A DNA stretch of 64,000 bases, from the NCBI GenBank assembly GCA_028694155.1, contig JAQUTY010000005.1:62001-126000 (forward strand), written 5' to 3'. The number at the start of each line of letters is the position of its first letter. The stretch's first letter is position 1. Under the pieces are notes generated by a model. That model did not search any database and was not told the origin of the DNA. It saw only the letters and a list, made by a program, of their open reading frames with translations. Positions 43,738 through 53,684 of the stretch are shown one piece after another. The stretch is from Eubacteriales bacterium (GTDB taxonomy: Bacteria > Bacillota > Clostridia > Christensenellales > CAG-138). The translations under genes and the position numbers were made by a program.

Positions 43738-46700
43738 TTAGCCGCTGTATTTTCTGATGTACTCATTCATCAGACTGTCTGACACGTTGAAGTAATCCTG
43801 CAAATGATTGAGCGCATTCTTCTGTCTATTTTGAACAATTTTTCTGAGGCTTGCCACCGAGCTTTCCCACTTGCTGTAACTGCTTGGTTTTCCCCACCGT
43901 GCAATGTGCCTTTTCATCTCAGGCTCAAGCTGGGCAACCATATCATCTAATATTTTCGTCATTCTGTCTGCATCGAAATACGTCATTACGACCTCAACAT
44001 AACGCTCCACAAACCTGTCGCACCACCCTTGATTTCTCTTTAGGGCACAATAAATGTCCATGTTGCTCTTGCTTCCGTTTGCCGAGGGAACTCCGTCCAC
44101 TGTAAAATACGAGTGTATCATGTTTCTTGTGGACGATTTGAAGCAGAAGTCAAGGTCGTAGAAAATCGGTCTCCACTTAATTGAGTAGTCTTGCGTGCGC
44201 CAATATTTCTGATTGAACATATCCGAATTGGCTGTATAGGATTGCACGATAATGTAGTCTGTAAAGTAATCTACATCAACCCATTGGCAGAACTGCTCAT
44301 ATACCTCAGAATTGGACATGTTCGCCTCGCGTGCAAACTCCCTGACTCGCAAAAATTCCGTTTTGCTGCCCTGCGTTGCTGTCTGGTTGCGCATAATTTG
44401 ATCGACAGCATCAGGATCTGCGCCGTAATGCGTCTGCAGATAATCGGCGTTTAAGTCCTCATTTAGATCATACAGACCATAATACTCGCCATTTACATAA
44501 ACAACGACGGGACGGGTGGCAGCAGTTTCGATGTTCAAGCCTTGGACGGCTCTTGATATGTATGAATCTCGAATCCGAGCTGCATCATAATCCTGCCCAC
44601 CGTTGCGCAGAACCAGCGAGGCAAACTCTGTAAACTTAATCTCATCAAAGAAGGGATAGTTGACCGAATTCTGCCCATATGATCCACGCAAATGTATCGC
44701 CAACGATTTTTGAGCATATAGAAGCGTTCCCCTGCCCTTTGCCTTTACCCCTGCAGGGAACGTGACACCCAACTTGCCATCGTCCTCGTAGTATGAAAAA
44801 TATGCCTCTCGTTCAACTATATCGCTATGTTGTGTAACGGAATAGACTGTGGTAAAGTCGTCCTTATTCATCGCAATGCACATCACAGGCACGGTGTGCG
44901 GCTCGACAAACAGATAGTGATAGGTAACAATCGGACTGTCCACCAACCCATCAATGTGCGCAACGGCACGAACGACCGTGCTTTTAGAAATTGCTATCGC
45001 TTCATTGTACACCTTGGAAGAGCTTGTAGGAATACTACCGTTGGTAGTGTAATAAATTACTGCATTGGGTGTATTGCAGGTTAATTCAAGTGAAAAGCCA
45101 TCGGTTTGATACAGACCCGTCTGCGACAAAATGGGCTGCGCCGTATATCCAACATAAACAATATTGCTGTTGGATTTGCCCCGTGTGGGCGTGTCGAAAA
45201 ATACTCTAGAGATTGTCGCATCTCCCACTATGCGTCCAGAGGACATTCCCACGTCGAGTGCGCCTGTATCGAATACATCGACAAGAAAGCCATTAGGATC
45301 GGACAAAAATAGCGTATCGCCTGAGGCAGCTATGCCAAAAGTGGCAACGCCTTCGCCCTGCCTTGTTACATGGGAGGTCGCCTCGATAGCCTTATATCCG
45401 CCGGCTTCAATGCTTACGTTTTTAATTTGCCACTTGAACATGTCGTCTATGTCATCGGACAGATAGTATCCGTTCAAATCCAAAGTGGCTGAGTATCCGT
45501 TATAAAGCTCTATCCAATCATTATCGCCCGTGCCCTTTGCATGAGATGCACTAACCTCGCTGATATACACACCGTCCGTTTGAAAAAAGCCGATTGCATC
45601 GGCTTGAGAGTAGGCGTGTGCGTTGGGCGCATATGGCGTTGGCTGACGATAGTATTCCAGCGAACCATCGGACGCCCTTCCTATTGACACGTTGCTGTCG
45701 GTATCGCAAAGCGCAATAATGTCGGTCTTATTCTTGTTGGAATCGAACAGAATCAAGCCCGTGTCGTTGCCGCCCAGTGAGAAGTTTGCATGCAGTTCGT
45801 TTTCCTTTGTCTCCTTGCCGGAAAGGAACACAATCAGATAGCCGTTTGCAGGAATATCAACGTTCGGAAAAGCCCACTTATACAAATCGTTCGGATCGTC
45901 TGACAGGTAATAACCTGCAAGCGACACTTCAAATGAATTATAGTTATACAGCTCCACCCAATCGGATCTATCACCATCAGCATCTACCAGGCTGTACTTG
46001 TTCTTAGGTAAACCCTCGTTTATCCTTACAGGATCAGAGGTGTCCATATCAGCAGGTGCAAACGAGTCAACAATATCCGTGGTATTCTCTGCATTCGGCG
46101 TGGGTCTGCTGCAATATCCGTATGTTCCATCGGCACGTCTTGCATATGAAATATCCGTTTCAAGCAGCGGTGAGTCGAAGGAAATGACGGTTCTGCCAAT
46201 AGAGTCAAAGAGATACACTCTCTCACCATAGCGGCTTATGCCCATACGAATACAGCAATGCCCATCAGTATTGTCACAGTCATCTGTGCAGCAGCAAATA
46301 AGAAAATATCCATGTGCAGCAATGGTATATCCGTTTAGATTCGACTTGCCCTTCTCATATTCTTTGTCGGCAAAATAGTAGCCATCCAGAGAAATGTCTT
46401 GGTCGGAATCATTATACAGCTCCACCCAGTCGCAATCTGCACAGCCGCTATGCTCCAAAGAGGTGCTGTTCTTTGCAACAATTTCGTTTATATATATGCT
46501 GCTATTGACAGGCTCTGTTGGTGTTGCTGCATCGTCATTCATCGCCGCCTTCGCTTCGTCAAGGCTCAAATACAGCTTGGATATATTCTCAGTCTTTGGA
46601 GTGGGTATCGCGCAGAATCCATAGCTTCCGTCTTTTGACCTTGCATAAGAAATATCCTTGTCAAGCGCAGGTATAGCCAGCTCTTGAATGACATTATAGT

Positions 46701-47133
46701 TGGCATCAGCAATTACAAGCGTGTCCCCTGCTTTGCTAAGTCCAAAGTCCACACAAATTGCCCCGTTTACTGAATCACTAAGGCTAAGGCTGTTGACATC
46801 AATGGTCTTGCTTGCAAAAATAATTATGTATTCGTGAGGCTCAAGAATGCGCTTGGGCAGCAATACAGTCTTGTCGGCATTTTGAACGTTGTCGGTAATC
46901 AGGTAATTTCCAAGGTCAATCTGTCTGTTGGAATCGTTATATAGCTCTATCCAATCGGGCGTTCCATATACCTCGTCTACAAGTGAGGAGTCGTTACTTG
47001 TCACGACCTCATTGATAACCAAATTGCCCTGCGCTGTCAAATCGCTGCAACCAAAACTAAACGGCAACATAAGTGCCGCAAGGAGAAAACAAATTGTTGT
47101 TTTTATTGCGAATGTAAGCCTGTTCATATCCAT
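43738..47133 (-). CDS. Lamin-tail and CotH-kinase lipoprotein
   Basis: A large exported protein of 1131 residues. The N-terminal signal ends FSFGC, a lipobox. Four lamin-tail domains follow, each with the pattern DWIELYNxS...L.GYYLSD (starting near residues 35, 205, 365 and 520). A chitobiase-like domain (NAVIYYTTNGSIPTSSSKVY, near 695) precedes a CotH-type protein kinase domain with YGLYDLNEDLNADYLQ and RPIFYDLDFCF. CotH proteins phosphorylate spore-coat proteins; in this architecture the target is unknown. ATG 47127 is an alternative start. Confidence 0.88.
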   Translation of the reverse strand: MDMNRLTFAIKTTICFLLAALMLPFSFGCSDLTAQGNLVINEVVTSNDSSLVDEVYGTPDWIELYNDSNRQIDLGNYLITDNVQNADKTVLLPKRILEPHEYIIIFASKTIDVNSLSLSDSVNGAICVDFGLSKAGDTLVIADANYNVIQELAIPALDKDISYARSKDGSYGFCAIPTPKTENISKLYLSLDEAKAAMNDDAATPTEPVNSSIYINEIVAKNSTSLEHSGCADCDWVELYNDSDQDISLDGYYFADKEYEKGKSNLNGYTIAAHGYFLICCCTDDCDNTDGHCCIRMGISRYGERVYLFDSIGRTVISFDSPLLETDISYARRADGTYGYCSRPTPNAENTTDIVDSFAPADMDTSDPVRINEGLPKNKYSLVDADGDRSDWVELYNYNSFEVSLAGYYLSDDPNDLYKWAFPNVDIPANGYLIVFLSGKETKENELHANFSLGGNDTGLILFDSNKNKTDIIALCDTDSNVSIGRASDGSLEYYRQPTPYAPNAHAYSQADAIGFFQTDGVYISEVSASHAKGTGDNDWIELYNGYSATLDLNGYYLSDDIDDMFKWQIKNVSIEAGGYKAIEATSHVTRQGEGVATFGIAASGDTLFLSDPNGFLVDVFDTGALDVGMSSGRIVGDATISRVFFDTPTRGKSNSNIVYVGYTAQPILSQTGLYQTDGFSLELTCNTPNAVIYYTTNGSIPTSSSKVYNEAIAISKSTVVRAVAHIDGLVDSPIVTYHYLFVEPHTVPVMCIAMNKDDFTTVYSVTQHSDIVEREAYFSYYEDDGKLGVTFPAGVKAKGRGTLLYAQKSLAIHLRGSYGQNSVNYPFFDEIKFTEFASLVLRNGGQDYDAARIRDSYISRAVQGLNIETAATRPVVVYVNGEYYGLYDLNEDLNADYLQTHYGADPDAVDQIMRNQTATQGSKTEFLRVREFAREANMSNSEVYEQFCQWVDVDYFTDYIIVQSYTANSDMFNQKYWRTQDYSIKWRPIFYDLDFCFKSSTRNMIHSYFTVDGVPSANGSKSNMDIYCALKRNQGWCDRFVERYVEVVMTYFDADRMTKILDDMVAQLEPEMKRHIARWGKPSSYSKWESSVASLRKIVQNRQKNALNHLQDYFNVSDSLMNEYIRKYSG

Positions 47134-47136
47134 TAT

Positions 47137-47170
47137 ATTACCACATCATTCGAGCAATTACCACATCATT
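47137..47170. repeat. Tandem 14-base repeat upstream of CotH lipoprotein
   Basis: ATTACCACATCATT occurs at 47137-47150 and again at 47157-47170, exactly 20 bases apart, ending a few bases before the start codon on the minus strand. The helical-turn spacing suggests a tandem binding site for a regulator. Confidence 0.55.
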
Positions 47171-47199
47171 TATGTGAAGTTTATGTCAATTATCAATGA

Positions 47200-48039
47200 C
47201 TAAAGGACGGTGTTTATCACGTCAAACAAATCCGATGCAACGAGCAGCCTATTGTCAAGCATTTTGACCGCCTCATCTGCTGATGCACCAAGTAAATACG
47301 CCCCTGCACACGCTGCTTCAAACGGAGCAAGCCCCTGACACAGCATGGCGGTGACAATTCCGCACAGAACATCGCCGCTTCCGCCTTTTGCAAGTCCGGC
47401 ATTGCCGGTAGTGTTCTCAACAATACGTTCGCCATCGGATATATAGCTATGCGAGGATTTCAAAAGAAGAACGCAGTTCCATAATTTAGCATATTTTTTA
47501 GCAACCTCTGCCTGATTCTCCATTATTTCTGATGTGTTAAGTCCGCATAAGCGCGCCATTTCCCCGATATGAGGAGTAAGCACGACTCTATCATGCAGCA
47601 AATTCAACATCTGTGGGTGCTTTGCAATATGATTTAAGCCATCAGCATCTATTACAAGCGGAATTTTCGACACAAGTGCAGCTTCAAGCAACAGGGAAAT
47701 GTCCCCATCACCCATTCCGCTGCCGATGGCGACCGCTTGCTTTTTTGCAAGCAGCAATACGGCAATCTTGCATGCCGAAGTATTCCAGCTTGTTGTGTTG
47801 GTGGAAACGGTTATAATCTCCGGAATGTTCAAAAGCGTCGTTCGAGCGTCCATCGTTGTGACGACTGTCGTTTTCCCACATCCGCAACGAAGCGCAGCTT
47901 TGGCGCAAAGCACGGCAGCACCGATGTACTTGTCGCTTCCTATACACAATAGTGCGTGACCATTGATGCCCTTGTGGGAATAGGAAGGACGTTTGGGTAA
48001 TAGCGGTTCTATGTCGTCACGGGTCAACGAGTGAATCAT
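47200..48039 (-). CDS. nnrD: ADP/ATP-dependent NAD(P)H-hydrate dehydratase
   Basis: A 279-residue YjeF C-terminal-type (ribokinase fold) enzyme that repairs hydrated NAD(P)H. It has GHALLCIGSDKYIGAAVLCA, VIDADGLNHIAKHP and AKGGSGDVLCGIVTAML, which holds the catalytic Asp. The usual N-terminal epimerase domain is absent. It overlaps recX by four bases. Confidence 0.9.
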   Translation of the reverse strand: MIHSLTRDDIEPLLPKRPSYSHKGINGHALLCIGSDKYIGAAVLCAKAALRCGCGKTTVVTTMDARTTLLNIPEIITVSTNTTSWNTSACKIAVLLLAKKQAVAIGSGMGDGDISLLLEAALVSKIPLVIDADGLNHIAKHPQMLNLLHDRVVLTPHIGEMARLCGLNTSEIMENQAEVAKKYAKLWNCVLLLKSSHSYISDGERIVENTTGNAGLAKGGSGDVLCGIVTAMLCQGLAPFEAACAGAYLLGASADEAVKMLDNRLLVASDLFDVINTVL

Positions 48040-48521
48040 TCTTCGTTCTCCGCCTCTTTATCTGCCAAAGAAATAGCATGCTTTATCATCTCCAAGGAAT
48101 ACCCTCTTCGTTGAAGCCGTTGCATCACCCGTTGCTCACGCTCATCATCGGGCAAGGACGCAAGCTGCCTATAATACTTTTTAGCTAAATTTACTGCATT
48201 ATTGAGTTCTGTATCATCAGGTATAGACTCAAGAACGGTGTCAATAACATCGCGACTGACAAAATGCGCACAGAGCTGCTCACGAAGATGTCGCTTGCTC
48301 ACTGCCTTAGATGCCAAGCGAGTGCTGACAAAATCTTTGGCAAACTTCTCATCGTCAATCAGTCCGAGTTCTTTAAGCCGTTCCACACAATCGTAGACTT
48401 CGACCTCCCCAAACTGCTTATCGTCGAGATAATTCTCCATCTCACGAGCCGTCCTTGCACGAAATGAGAGATAGTACAATGCCCAATCCATGGGGGATTT
48501 GTTGTCAGTATTATTTTTCAT
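48036..48521 (-). CDS. recX: Regulatory protein RecX
   Basis: A 161-residue RecX, which modulates RecA filaments. The three-helix repeats are visible (ALYYLSFRARTAREMENYL, RLKELGLIDDEKFAKDFV, RLQRRGYSLEMIKHAISL). No clear ribosome site precedes ATG 48521, and the frame is open to 48578, so the start is uncertain. recA is not in this window. Confidence 0.85.
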   Translation of the reverse strand: MKNNTDNKSPMDWALYYLSFRARTAREMENYLDDKQFGEVEVYDCVERLKELGLIDDEKFAKDFVSTRLASKAVSKRHLREQLCAHFVSRDVIDTVLESIPDDTELNNAVNLAKKYYRQLASLPDDEREQRVMQRLQRRGYSLEMIKHAISLADKEAENEE

Positions 48522-48637
48522 GTTTTTATTGTACCATATTTTCATAAGAAATGTAACATTTGATGAAACACTTTTCAAAATGCTTGAAAGATAAATAAAA
48601 CAATGTAAAATATAGGCAATGAGATTAAGGAGATTCT

Positions 48638-50245
48638 ATGAATAGCAAGAAGAAAAAGAAACAGCAACAAAAGCAGTTGTTAGTATTTGGCGGTATTGGC
48701 GCAGTTATATTGGTTGCAGTGGTGGTCGTAGTTATATTTATTGTAAGTTCGTCCGGCTCAGGCATTCAAGCGAGTGCTGACGGAACGCCTACCCACACCC
48801 CCATTCCCATGTCGCTGACTACACCCGAACCTAATATTGATGATGATCAAGCCGCCGTTGATGCAATTATTTACAGGACGACTATGCTTGAGGGAACGAC
48901 CATTGAAGGAATCAACGTCAGCGGCATGACAAAGGAAGAGGCAAAGGCCGCCCTTTTGAGCAACGAGTCTGCTATACTTGGCAATATTTCCATTCTTATC
49001 AATGTTGCCGAAACCAGTCATGCCCTTGGCAGCCAAAACGTGAATTTCAGCGTCAATTACGACTCTGCTGTCAACGAAGCGTTCAATCTGGTTCGAACCG
49101 ATAACGGTATTGATGCTGTTAAATCCGAAGTAGAGAGCATTCGTGTGAACGGACACGCTATTGGGCTTGATATAACTTTTGATGAAGCGAGCGTCAGAGC
49201 ATATGTGGCGGGTCTTGCAACCGAGGTGGATACGCCTGCCATAAATGCTACCGTGACTGCAGGCAGTGGCAGCTCCGCTATACATTATACCGATGAACAA
49301 CCCGGACGTGGTATTGACCAGGAGGCATTGGTTAGTGCAATTATGTCTGCCGACAACCTTTCGACCATTAACGCAAACTTTGTGGAGCTGCAGCCCAGCT
49401 TGACAAGAACGATGCTCGAAGAGCAGTATGTATTAAGAGCAACCTTTACAACGAGCTATAAGGGTAGTTCATCAAACAGAAAGTTCAACGTAAACAAAGG
49501 CGCAGAAATGATGAACGGGACCATACTAAAGCCCAACGATGTATTTTCCTGTAACGATAAGCTGGGCGTTAGGTCCATTGCCAACGGCTGGAAATTGGCA
49601 GGAGCCTATGTTCAGGGTAACGTTGATGAGCAGGCAGGCGGCGGTGTATGCCAACTGTCAAGCACGCTCTACAACGCCGTAGTGATGGCAGATTTGGAGA
49701 TAGTATATCGCCAAAATCATTCAATGCCCGTGTCGTACGTTGACAAGGGTCGTGATGCCACCATCAACTCTGTTGGCAACATCATCGACTTTAAGTTTAA
49801 GAACAATACTGACAGCGATATCATCATTATTTCCTACACAACGGATAACAACAAAGTGACCTTCGAGATTTACGGTGTACCCTTTGCAAACGACGAGTAT
49901 GATAAGATTGATATTCGTACCGAGCGCATCAGCAAGACTGACATAGTTGAGGAGATTACCGAAGATCCCAAGCAGCCCGTAGGCTATGAGGAAATTACGC
50001 AGGAAGGCACAATAGGCTACGTCTACAAAGCCTATAAGCAGTACTACAAGGGCTCGAAGCTGGTTCGTGAGGAGCTGTTGAACAACTCGACATACAGGAT
50101 GTATCCCACAAAGAAAATCGTCGGAACGATGGCTACTCCTGAGCCTTCTCTTCCCCCATCAACACAGCCTTCGACCGAACCCATCGTTACTCCCGATCCG
50201 AGCAGCGGAACTCCGGAACCTACGCCCTACATTCCCGACTTATAA
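48638..50245 (+). CDS. VanW-family peptidoglycan-binding protein
   Basis: A 535-residue membrane-anchored protein with AAGGAG upstream. A Lys/Gln-rich cytoplasmic start precedes one transmembrane helix (LLVFGGIGAVILVAVVVVVI). Two PG_binding_4-like domains follow (TTIEGINVSGMTKEEAKAAL; VNFSVNYDSAVNEAF). The VanW domain has GWKLAGAYVQGNVDEQAGGG then CQLSSTLYNAVV, and a G5-like part precedes a Pro/Thr/Ser tail. Likely acts at the cell wall. Confidence 0.88.
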   Translation: MNSKKKKKQQQKQLLVFGGIGAVILVAVVVVVIFIVSSSGSGIQASADGTPTHTPIPMSLTTPEPNIDDDQAAVDAIIYRTTMLEGTTIEGINVSGMTKEEAKAALLSNESAILGNISILINVAETSHALGSQNVNFSVNYDSAVNEAFNLVRTDNGIDAVKSEVESIRVNGHAIGLDITFDEASVRAYVAGLATEVDTPAINATVTAGSGSSAIHYTDEQPGRGIDQEALVSAIMSADNLSTINANFVELQPSLTRTMLEEQYVLRATFTTSYKGSSSNRKFNVNKGAEMMNGTILKPNDVFSCNDKLGVRSIANGWKLAGAYVQGNVDEQAGGGVCQLSSTLYNAVVMADLEIVYRQNHSMPVSYVDKGRDATINSVGNIIDFKFKNNTDSDIIIISYTTDNNKVTFEIYGVPFANDEYDKIDIRTERISKTDIVEEITEDPKQPVGYEEITQEGTIGYVYKAYKQYYKGSKLVREELLNNSTYRMYPTKKIVGTMATPEPSLPPSTQPSTEPIVTPDPSSGTPEPTPYIPDL

Positions 50246-50255
50246 TTCCAAAATA

Positions 50256-50285
50256 AAATGCGCTCCGAATACTCGGAGCGCATTT
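50256..50285. terminator. Bidirectional terminator between vanW and HU genes
   Basis: The arms AAATGCGCTCCGA and TCGGAGCGCATTT are perfect 13-base complements with a 4-base loop. A and T runs flank both sides, suiting the convergent genes. Confidence 0.88.
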
Positions 50286-50299
50286 GTTATAAATGCTGT

Positions 50300-50572
50300 T
50301 TAGTTAAGGGCGTCCTTGAATGCCTTGCCTGCCTTGAAGGTCGGAGCTGTGGATGCGGGGATCTCGATCTCTGCCTTTGTTGCGGGGTTGTGGCCCTTGC
50401 GTGCTGCACGGGTCTTTGCTTCGAAGGTGCCAAAGCCGACCAATGCGACCTTTTCGCCAGCCTTAAGTGTTTCCTCGATTGTGCCAATCAGAGCGACAAC
50501 TGCCTTCTCTGCGTCTTTCTTGGACAGAGCTGCTTTTTCTGCAACTGCTGCGATCAATTCGGTTTTATTCAT
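50300..50572 (-). CDS. hup: HU-family nucleoid protein
   Basis: A 90-residue [22 protein letters not shown], then [19 protein letters not shown], and [20 protein letters not shown]. It binds and bends DNA. GGAGG precedes the start. Its own promoter is at 50616-50644. Confidence 0.96.
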   Translation of the reverse strand: MNKTELIAAVAEKAALSKKDAEKAVVALIGTIEETLKAGEKVALVGFGTFEAKTRAARKGHNPATKAEIEIPASTAPTFKAGKAFKDALN

Positions 50573-50615
50573 TCTTGTTTTCCTCCATAAATTATTTAAG
50601 CTTTAAGCCTTGCCT

Positions 50616-50644
50616 ATTGTAACAGCTGATGACAAATAATTCAA
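50616..50644 (-). promoter_or_regulatory. Promoter of hup
   Basis: On the minus strand TTGAAT (50639-50644) and TACAAT (50616-50621) are separated by 17 bases, about 45 bases upstream of the HU start. Confidence 0.6.
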
Positions 50645-50665
50645 GTGCTTTTTCAAAAATTATGC

Positions 50666-52081
50666 CTAATTCCCTTGATTTTTTGCCATTTCCCAGTACA
50701 TATCCTGCATTTCCGTTGTTAAGTTGGCAATATCCTGTCCATCTCTCTTGGCAAGCTGTTCCATCGTGTCGAATCTTGCAATAAACTTGTTTGTAGCGAT
50801 ATTTGCAATATCCTCGCTATCCAGTCCCAGTAAACGTGTAATGTTGACAAGAGAGAAATAGACATCAGAAAGCTCGTCCTCTATCCCTTCGCCCTTGTTG
50901 ATAGCAAGTCTTAACTCCTCTATCTCCTCCGACAGCTTGTAGAATGCGTCCTGCGCACACTTCCAGTCAAATCCGATCTTTGAGGCCTTCTTTTGAACCT
51001 TCTGGCAACGAATTAGTGCAGGGAAATTCTTTGGGACGCTGCGCAGAACCTCGGTTTGCGTTGTCTGATGCTTCTCCTGTCTTTTTTGTGCATCCCACAC
51101 CGTCAACACTTCATCGGAAGTATTTGCCTTGACGTCTCCAAATATGTGCGGATGCCTGAAAACGAGCTTTTTCGCCAATGTATCGCTTACGTCATGCTCA
51201 TTGAAACGGTACTGCTCCTTAGCTATTGTAGAATGAAACACGACCTGCATCAATACGTCACCCAGCTCCTCTATCATATGCTCATCGTCCTTTTGGTCAA
51301 TTGCTTCCAGCAGCTCATAACACTCTTCCAAAAGCGCACGTTTGAGGCTCTCATGTGTCTGTTCTCTGTCCCATGGGCAACCGTCCTTTGCCCTAAGTCT
51401 TTCCATTACGTCAACAACATCATAGTATCCGTAACGGGTCTTGTCCTCAAATGCTATTGGCGGAACATACAATACACTTGCAGCGTTCAGTCCCCGTACG
51501 CCGTCCAGCTTATAAAGCGGCATTGTCTGATAGCTGTATTGCCCATCGTCCTGCAATGAAGCAAGCGTGACTTTATGCTCATCGGGATAATAGTCGTTCA
51601 ACGCTAATTTTACATCGGAGGCGAGCAGCGCATCGTCAAGCTCCTCAATATACAGTTCATAGTCCGTATAAAGTCTTTTTGGCAGCGCATTAGCCGTGTA
51701 TACTGTTCCCTGTTGATACCTTGTAAATGCAGCCTTTGCATACGATACTGCAGGAAGCACCGTAAGCAAAAAACCACGTTCATTGCACAGTCTTTCAATT
51801 TCAGGCATTTGAGAAAAGCACCCATCACCCATGACCGCATATACGCAACTGTCCCCACCGGTTAGTCTTTCGGCTATGGCGATATTCAGTGCGGAAAAAT
51901 CCTCAGCCTCATCATAAAGATCGTCCATGGTGATATAGTCACGTCCACTATCTTTGACAGGTTTTGCGCAAGGATGAAGTGCGGTTTGCAAATACAGCTT
52001 GTCCGCATTGCAAATTGCGTCCATGACCGCAAGCGTAACGGTCTTAGGCGTTGACAGCGGTGCTATGATGAGCTTTTTCAT
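50666..52081 (-). CDS. mazG: MazG with N-terminal tetrapyrrole-methylase-like domain (YabN type)
   Basis: A 471-residue two-domain protein. Residues about 1-215 are a TP-methylase-like domain (DSCVYAVMGDGCFSQMPEIE). The C-terminal MazG part starts near VMERLRAKDGCPWDREQTHE and contains the EExxE metal site ALLEECYELLEAID with MIEELGDVLMQVVFHS. A second MazG repeat has YKLSEEIEELRLAI and ELSDVYFSLVNI. It hydrolyses nucleoside triphosphates to monophosphates and diphosphate. It overlaps the flippase gene upstream by four bases. Confidence 0.93.
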   Translation of the reverse strand: MKKLIIAPLSTPKTVTLAVMDAICNADKLYLQTALHPCAKPVKDSGRDYITMDDLYDEAEDFSALNIAIAERLTGGDSCVYAVMGDGCFSQMPEIERLCNERGFLLTVLPAVSYAKAAFTRYQQGTVYTANALPKRLYTDYELYIEELDDALLASDVKLALNDYYPDEHKVTLASLQDDGQYSYQTMPLYKLDGVRGLNAASVLYVPPIAFEDKTRYGYYDVVDVMERLRAKDGCPWDREQTHESLKRALLEECYELLEAIDQKDDEHMIEELGDVLMQVVFHSTIAKEQYRFNEHDVSDTLAKKLVFRHPHIFGDVKANTSDEVLTVWDAQKRQEKHQTTQTEVLRSVPKNFPALIRCQKVQKKASKIGFDWKCAQDAFYKLSEEIEELRLAINKGEGIEDELSDVYFSLVNITRLLGLDSEDIANIATNKFIARFDTMEQLAKRDGQDIANLTTEMQDMYWEMAKNQGN

Positions 52082-53664
52082 TCCGCTTTCTCCTTCCTTC
52101 TTCTGCGGTTGAGCGGCAGATATGCCATTTCATCTTTAGTGAACATTCTAAGAACATAAATCATTGCAAGATACACGCCAATACCGATGACAACGCTGAC
52201 AAGCGTCACAATCGTGCCTGGGTGTATGGAATACAGGAATTTATAGACAAAGTAAACGACTGCGCCCATTACTGCAGAACCCAATACAGGCTTAATAAAT
52301 ACATCCCAAATGTTCATCTTCATTTTGGTGTACTTGACAAGAAATATCGTGTCAAGTATGCCTGCAACCCCATAGCAGGCGATGTTCGACCAAGAAGCAC
52401 CGACAATATTTATCTCGGCAATGGGGAGCAAAACATAGTTTGTCACGACTTTACATACTGCTCCAATCAAGAGACATACCATGGGAATCCATTGCTTGCC
52501 TATTCCTTGAAGTGCGCCGGTGGTAGTCTGAACCAACGAAATAAATATTACCGTGAATGAAGCGACTTTGAACAGCCGTTCAACAATCTCCAGTGTGCTG
52601 GGTTCTATGCTTCTGAAAATCATATTCACAATAGGTGCGCCTAAAACATACAGTCCAACCGCACATGGCAATCCGATAATCATGGACAGCTTTACGCCCA
52701 TTGTTGATGCTCTTTGAACACCCTGCTCGTCCATGCGCGCCCTTGCTGCAGAAATTGCCGGAACAAGACTGATAGCCAGCGCAACCGTAAGTGATGCAGG
52801 AAGATTGATTATTGAGCGCACATAGGTACTCAATGCCACATAGCTCTGACCAACATTATCTATGTTTGTCATGGCATATATCATATCTACATCGATGATG
52901 CTTGTGATGGGGAGAATTGATGCCCCCAGCGTAATTGGCACAGCGATTGCAAGCATCTTTGAGATAACACGCTCATTTTGACGTGGCTTTCTCTCTGCGT
53001 CAAGCGGCATACAATCACGTCTGTGCTTGTATCGGAACAGCATCATAATTATTAGGGCAGCGGCCTCGGAAATAGATATTCCAAGGAGCGCACCAACTGC
53101 TCCCATTATGGGATCGCTGGTCGTTCGAATGAAGTAAGCAGCCAGCCACAGTCCAAAGATGCACTTGAACACCTGCTCGGCAATCTGTGATACTCCAGTC
53201 CCCGCCATTTTTTGCAGCCCTTGCAAATATCCTCTATAAGCGCAAAGAACCGAGACAAAGAACAGTGCAGGCGAAAGAGCCTTGAAAATTATAGAGCTTT
53301 GAGACGGAAGTCCTACAAGGTTGACCGTGATGACATCTGACGCAAGATACATCACAGCAGTTGAAATTATCCCGATAAGCGAAAGAGCAAGCAGAGATCT
53401 CCTAAATACTCGCTTGCCTGATGCCCAATCGCCAACTGCAATACGTTCCGCCACCATTTTTGAGATGGCGGTCGGTATACCTGACGATGACAGAATCAGC
53501 AGAAATGAGTAAAACGGGAACACTACTTCGTAGTATTCCATTCCTGCCTCGCCGATGGTGCCTGCCGCCCAAACTCGGAAAAGCACACCGATTATCTTGC
53601 AGACAATGCCTGCAAAGGCCAGAATGGCAGCACCCGTTATGAATGATCTTCTCTTTTTTTCCAT
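52078..53664 (-). CDS. spoVB: SpoVB/MurJ-like polysaccharide flippase
   Basis: A 528-residue integral membrane protein of the MOP superfamily with about 14 helices. It opens with SFITGAAILAFAGIVCKIIG and has the conserved SSSGIPTAISKMVAE. Members flip lipid-linked cell-wall precursors; SpoVB acts during cortex formation in spore formers. Being coupled to mazG is the layout seen in Bacillus and many Clostridia. MurJ activity in growing cells is the alternative. Confidence 0.9.
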   Translation of the reverse strand: MEKKRRSFITGAAILAFAGIVCKIIGVLFRVWAAGTIGEAGMEYYEVVFPFYSFLLILSSSGIPTAISKMVAERIAVGDWASGKRVFRRSLLALSLIGIISTAVMYLASDVITVNLVGLPSQSSIIFKALSPALFFVSVLCAYRGYLQGLQKMAGTGVSQIAEQVFKCIFGLWLAAYFIRTTSDPIMGAVGALLGISISEAAALIIMMLFRYKHRRDCMPLDAERKPRQNERVISKMLAIAVPITLGASILPITSIIDVDMIYAMTNIDNVGQSYVALSTYVRSIINLPASLTVALAISLVPAISAARARMDEQGVQRASTMGVKLSMIIGLPCAVGLYVLGAPIVNMIFRSIEPSTLEIVERLFKVASFTVIFISLVQTTTGALQGIGKQWIPMVCLLIGAVCKVVTNYVLLPIAEINIVGASWSNIACYGVAGILDTIFLVKYTKMKMNIWDVFIKPVLGSAVMGAVVYFVYKFLYSIHPGTIVTLVSVVIGIGVYLAMIYVLRMFTKDEMAYLPLNRRRRKEKAE

Positions 53665-53684
53665 GCGAGAATTATAACAGCATT

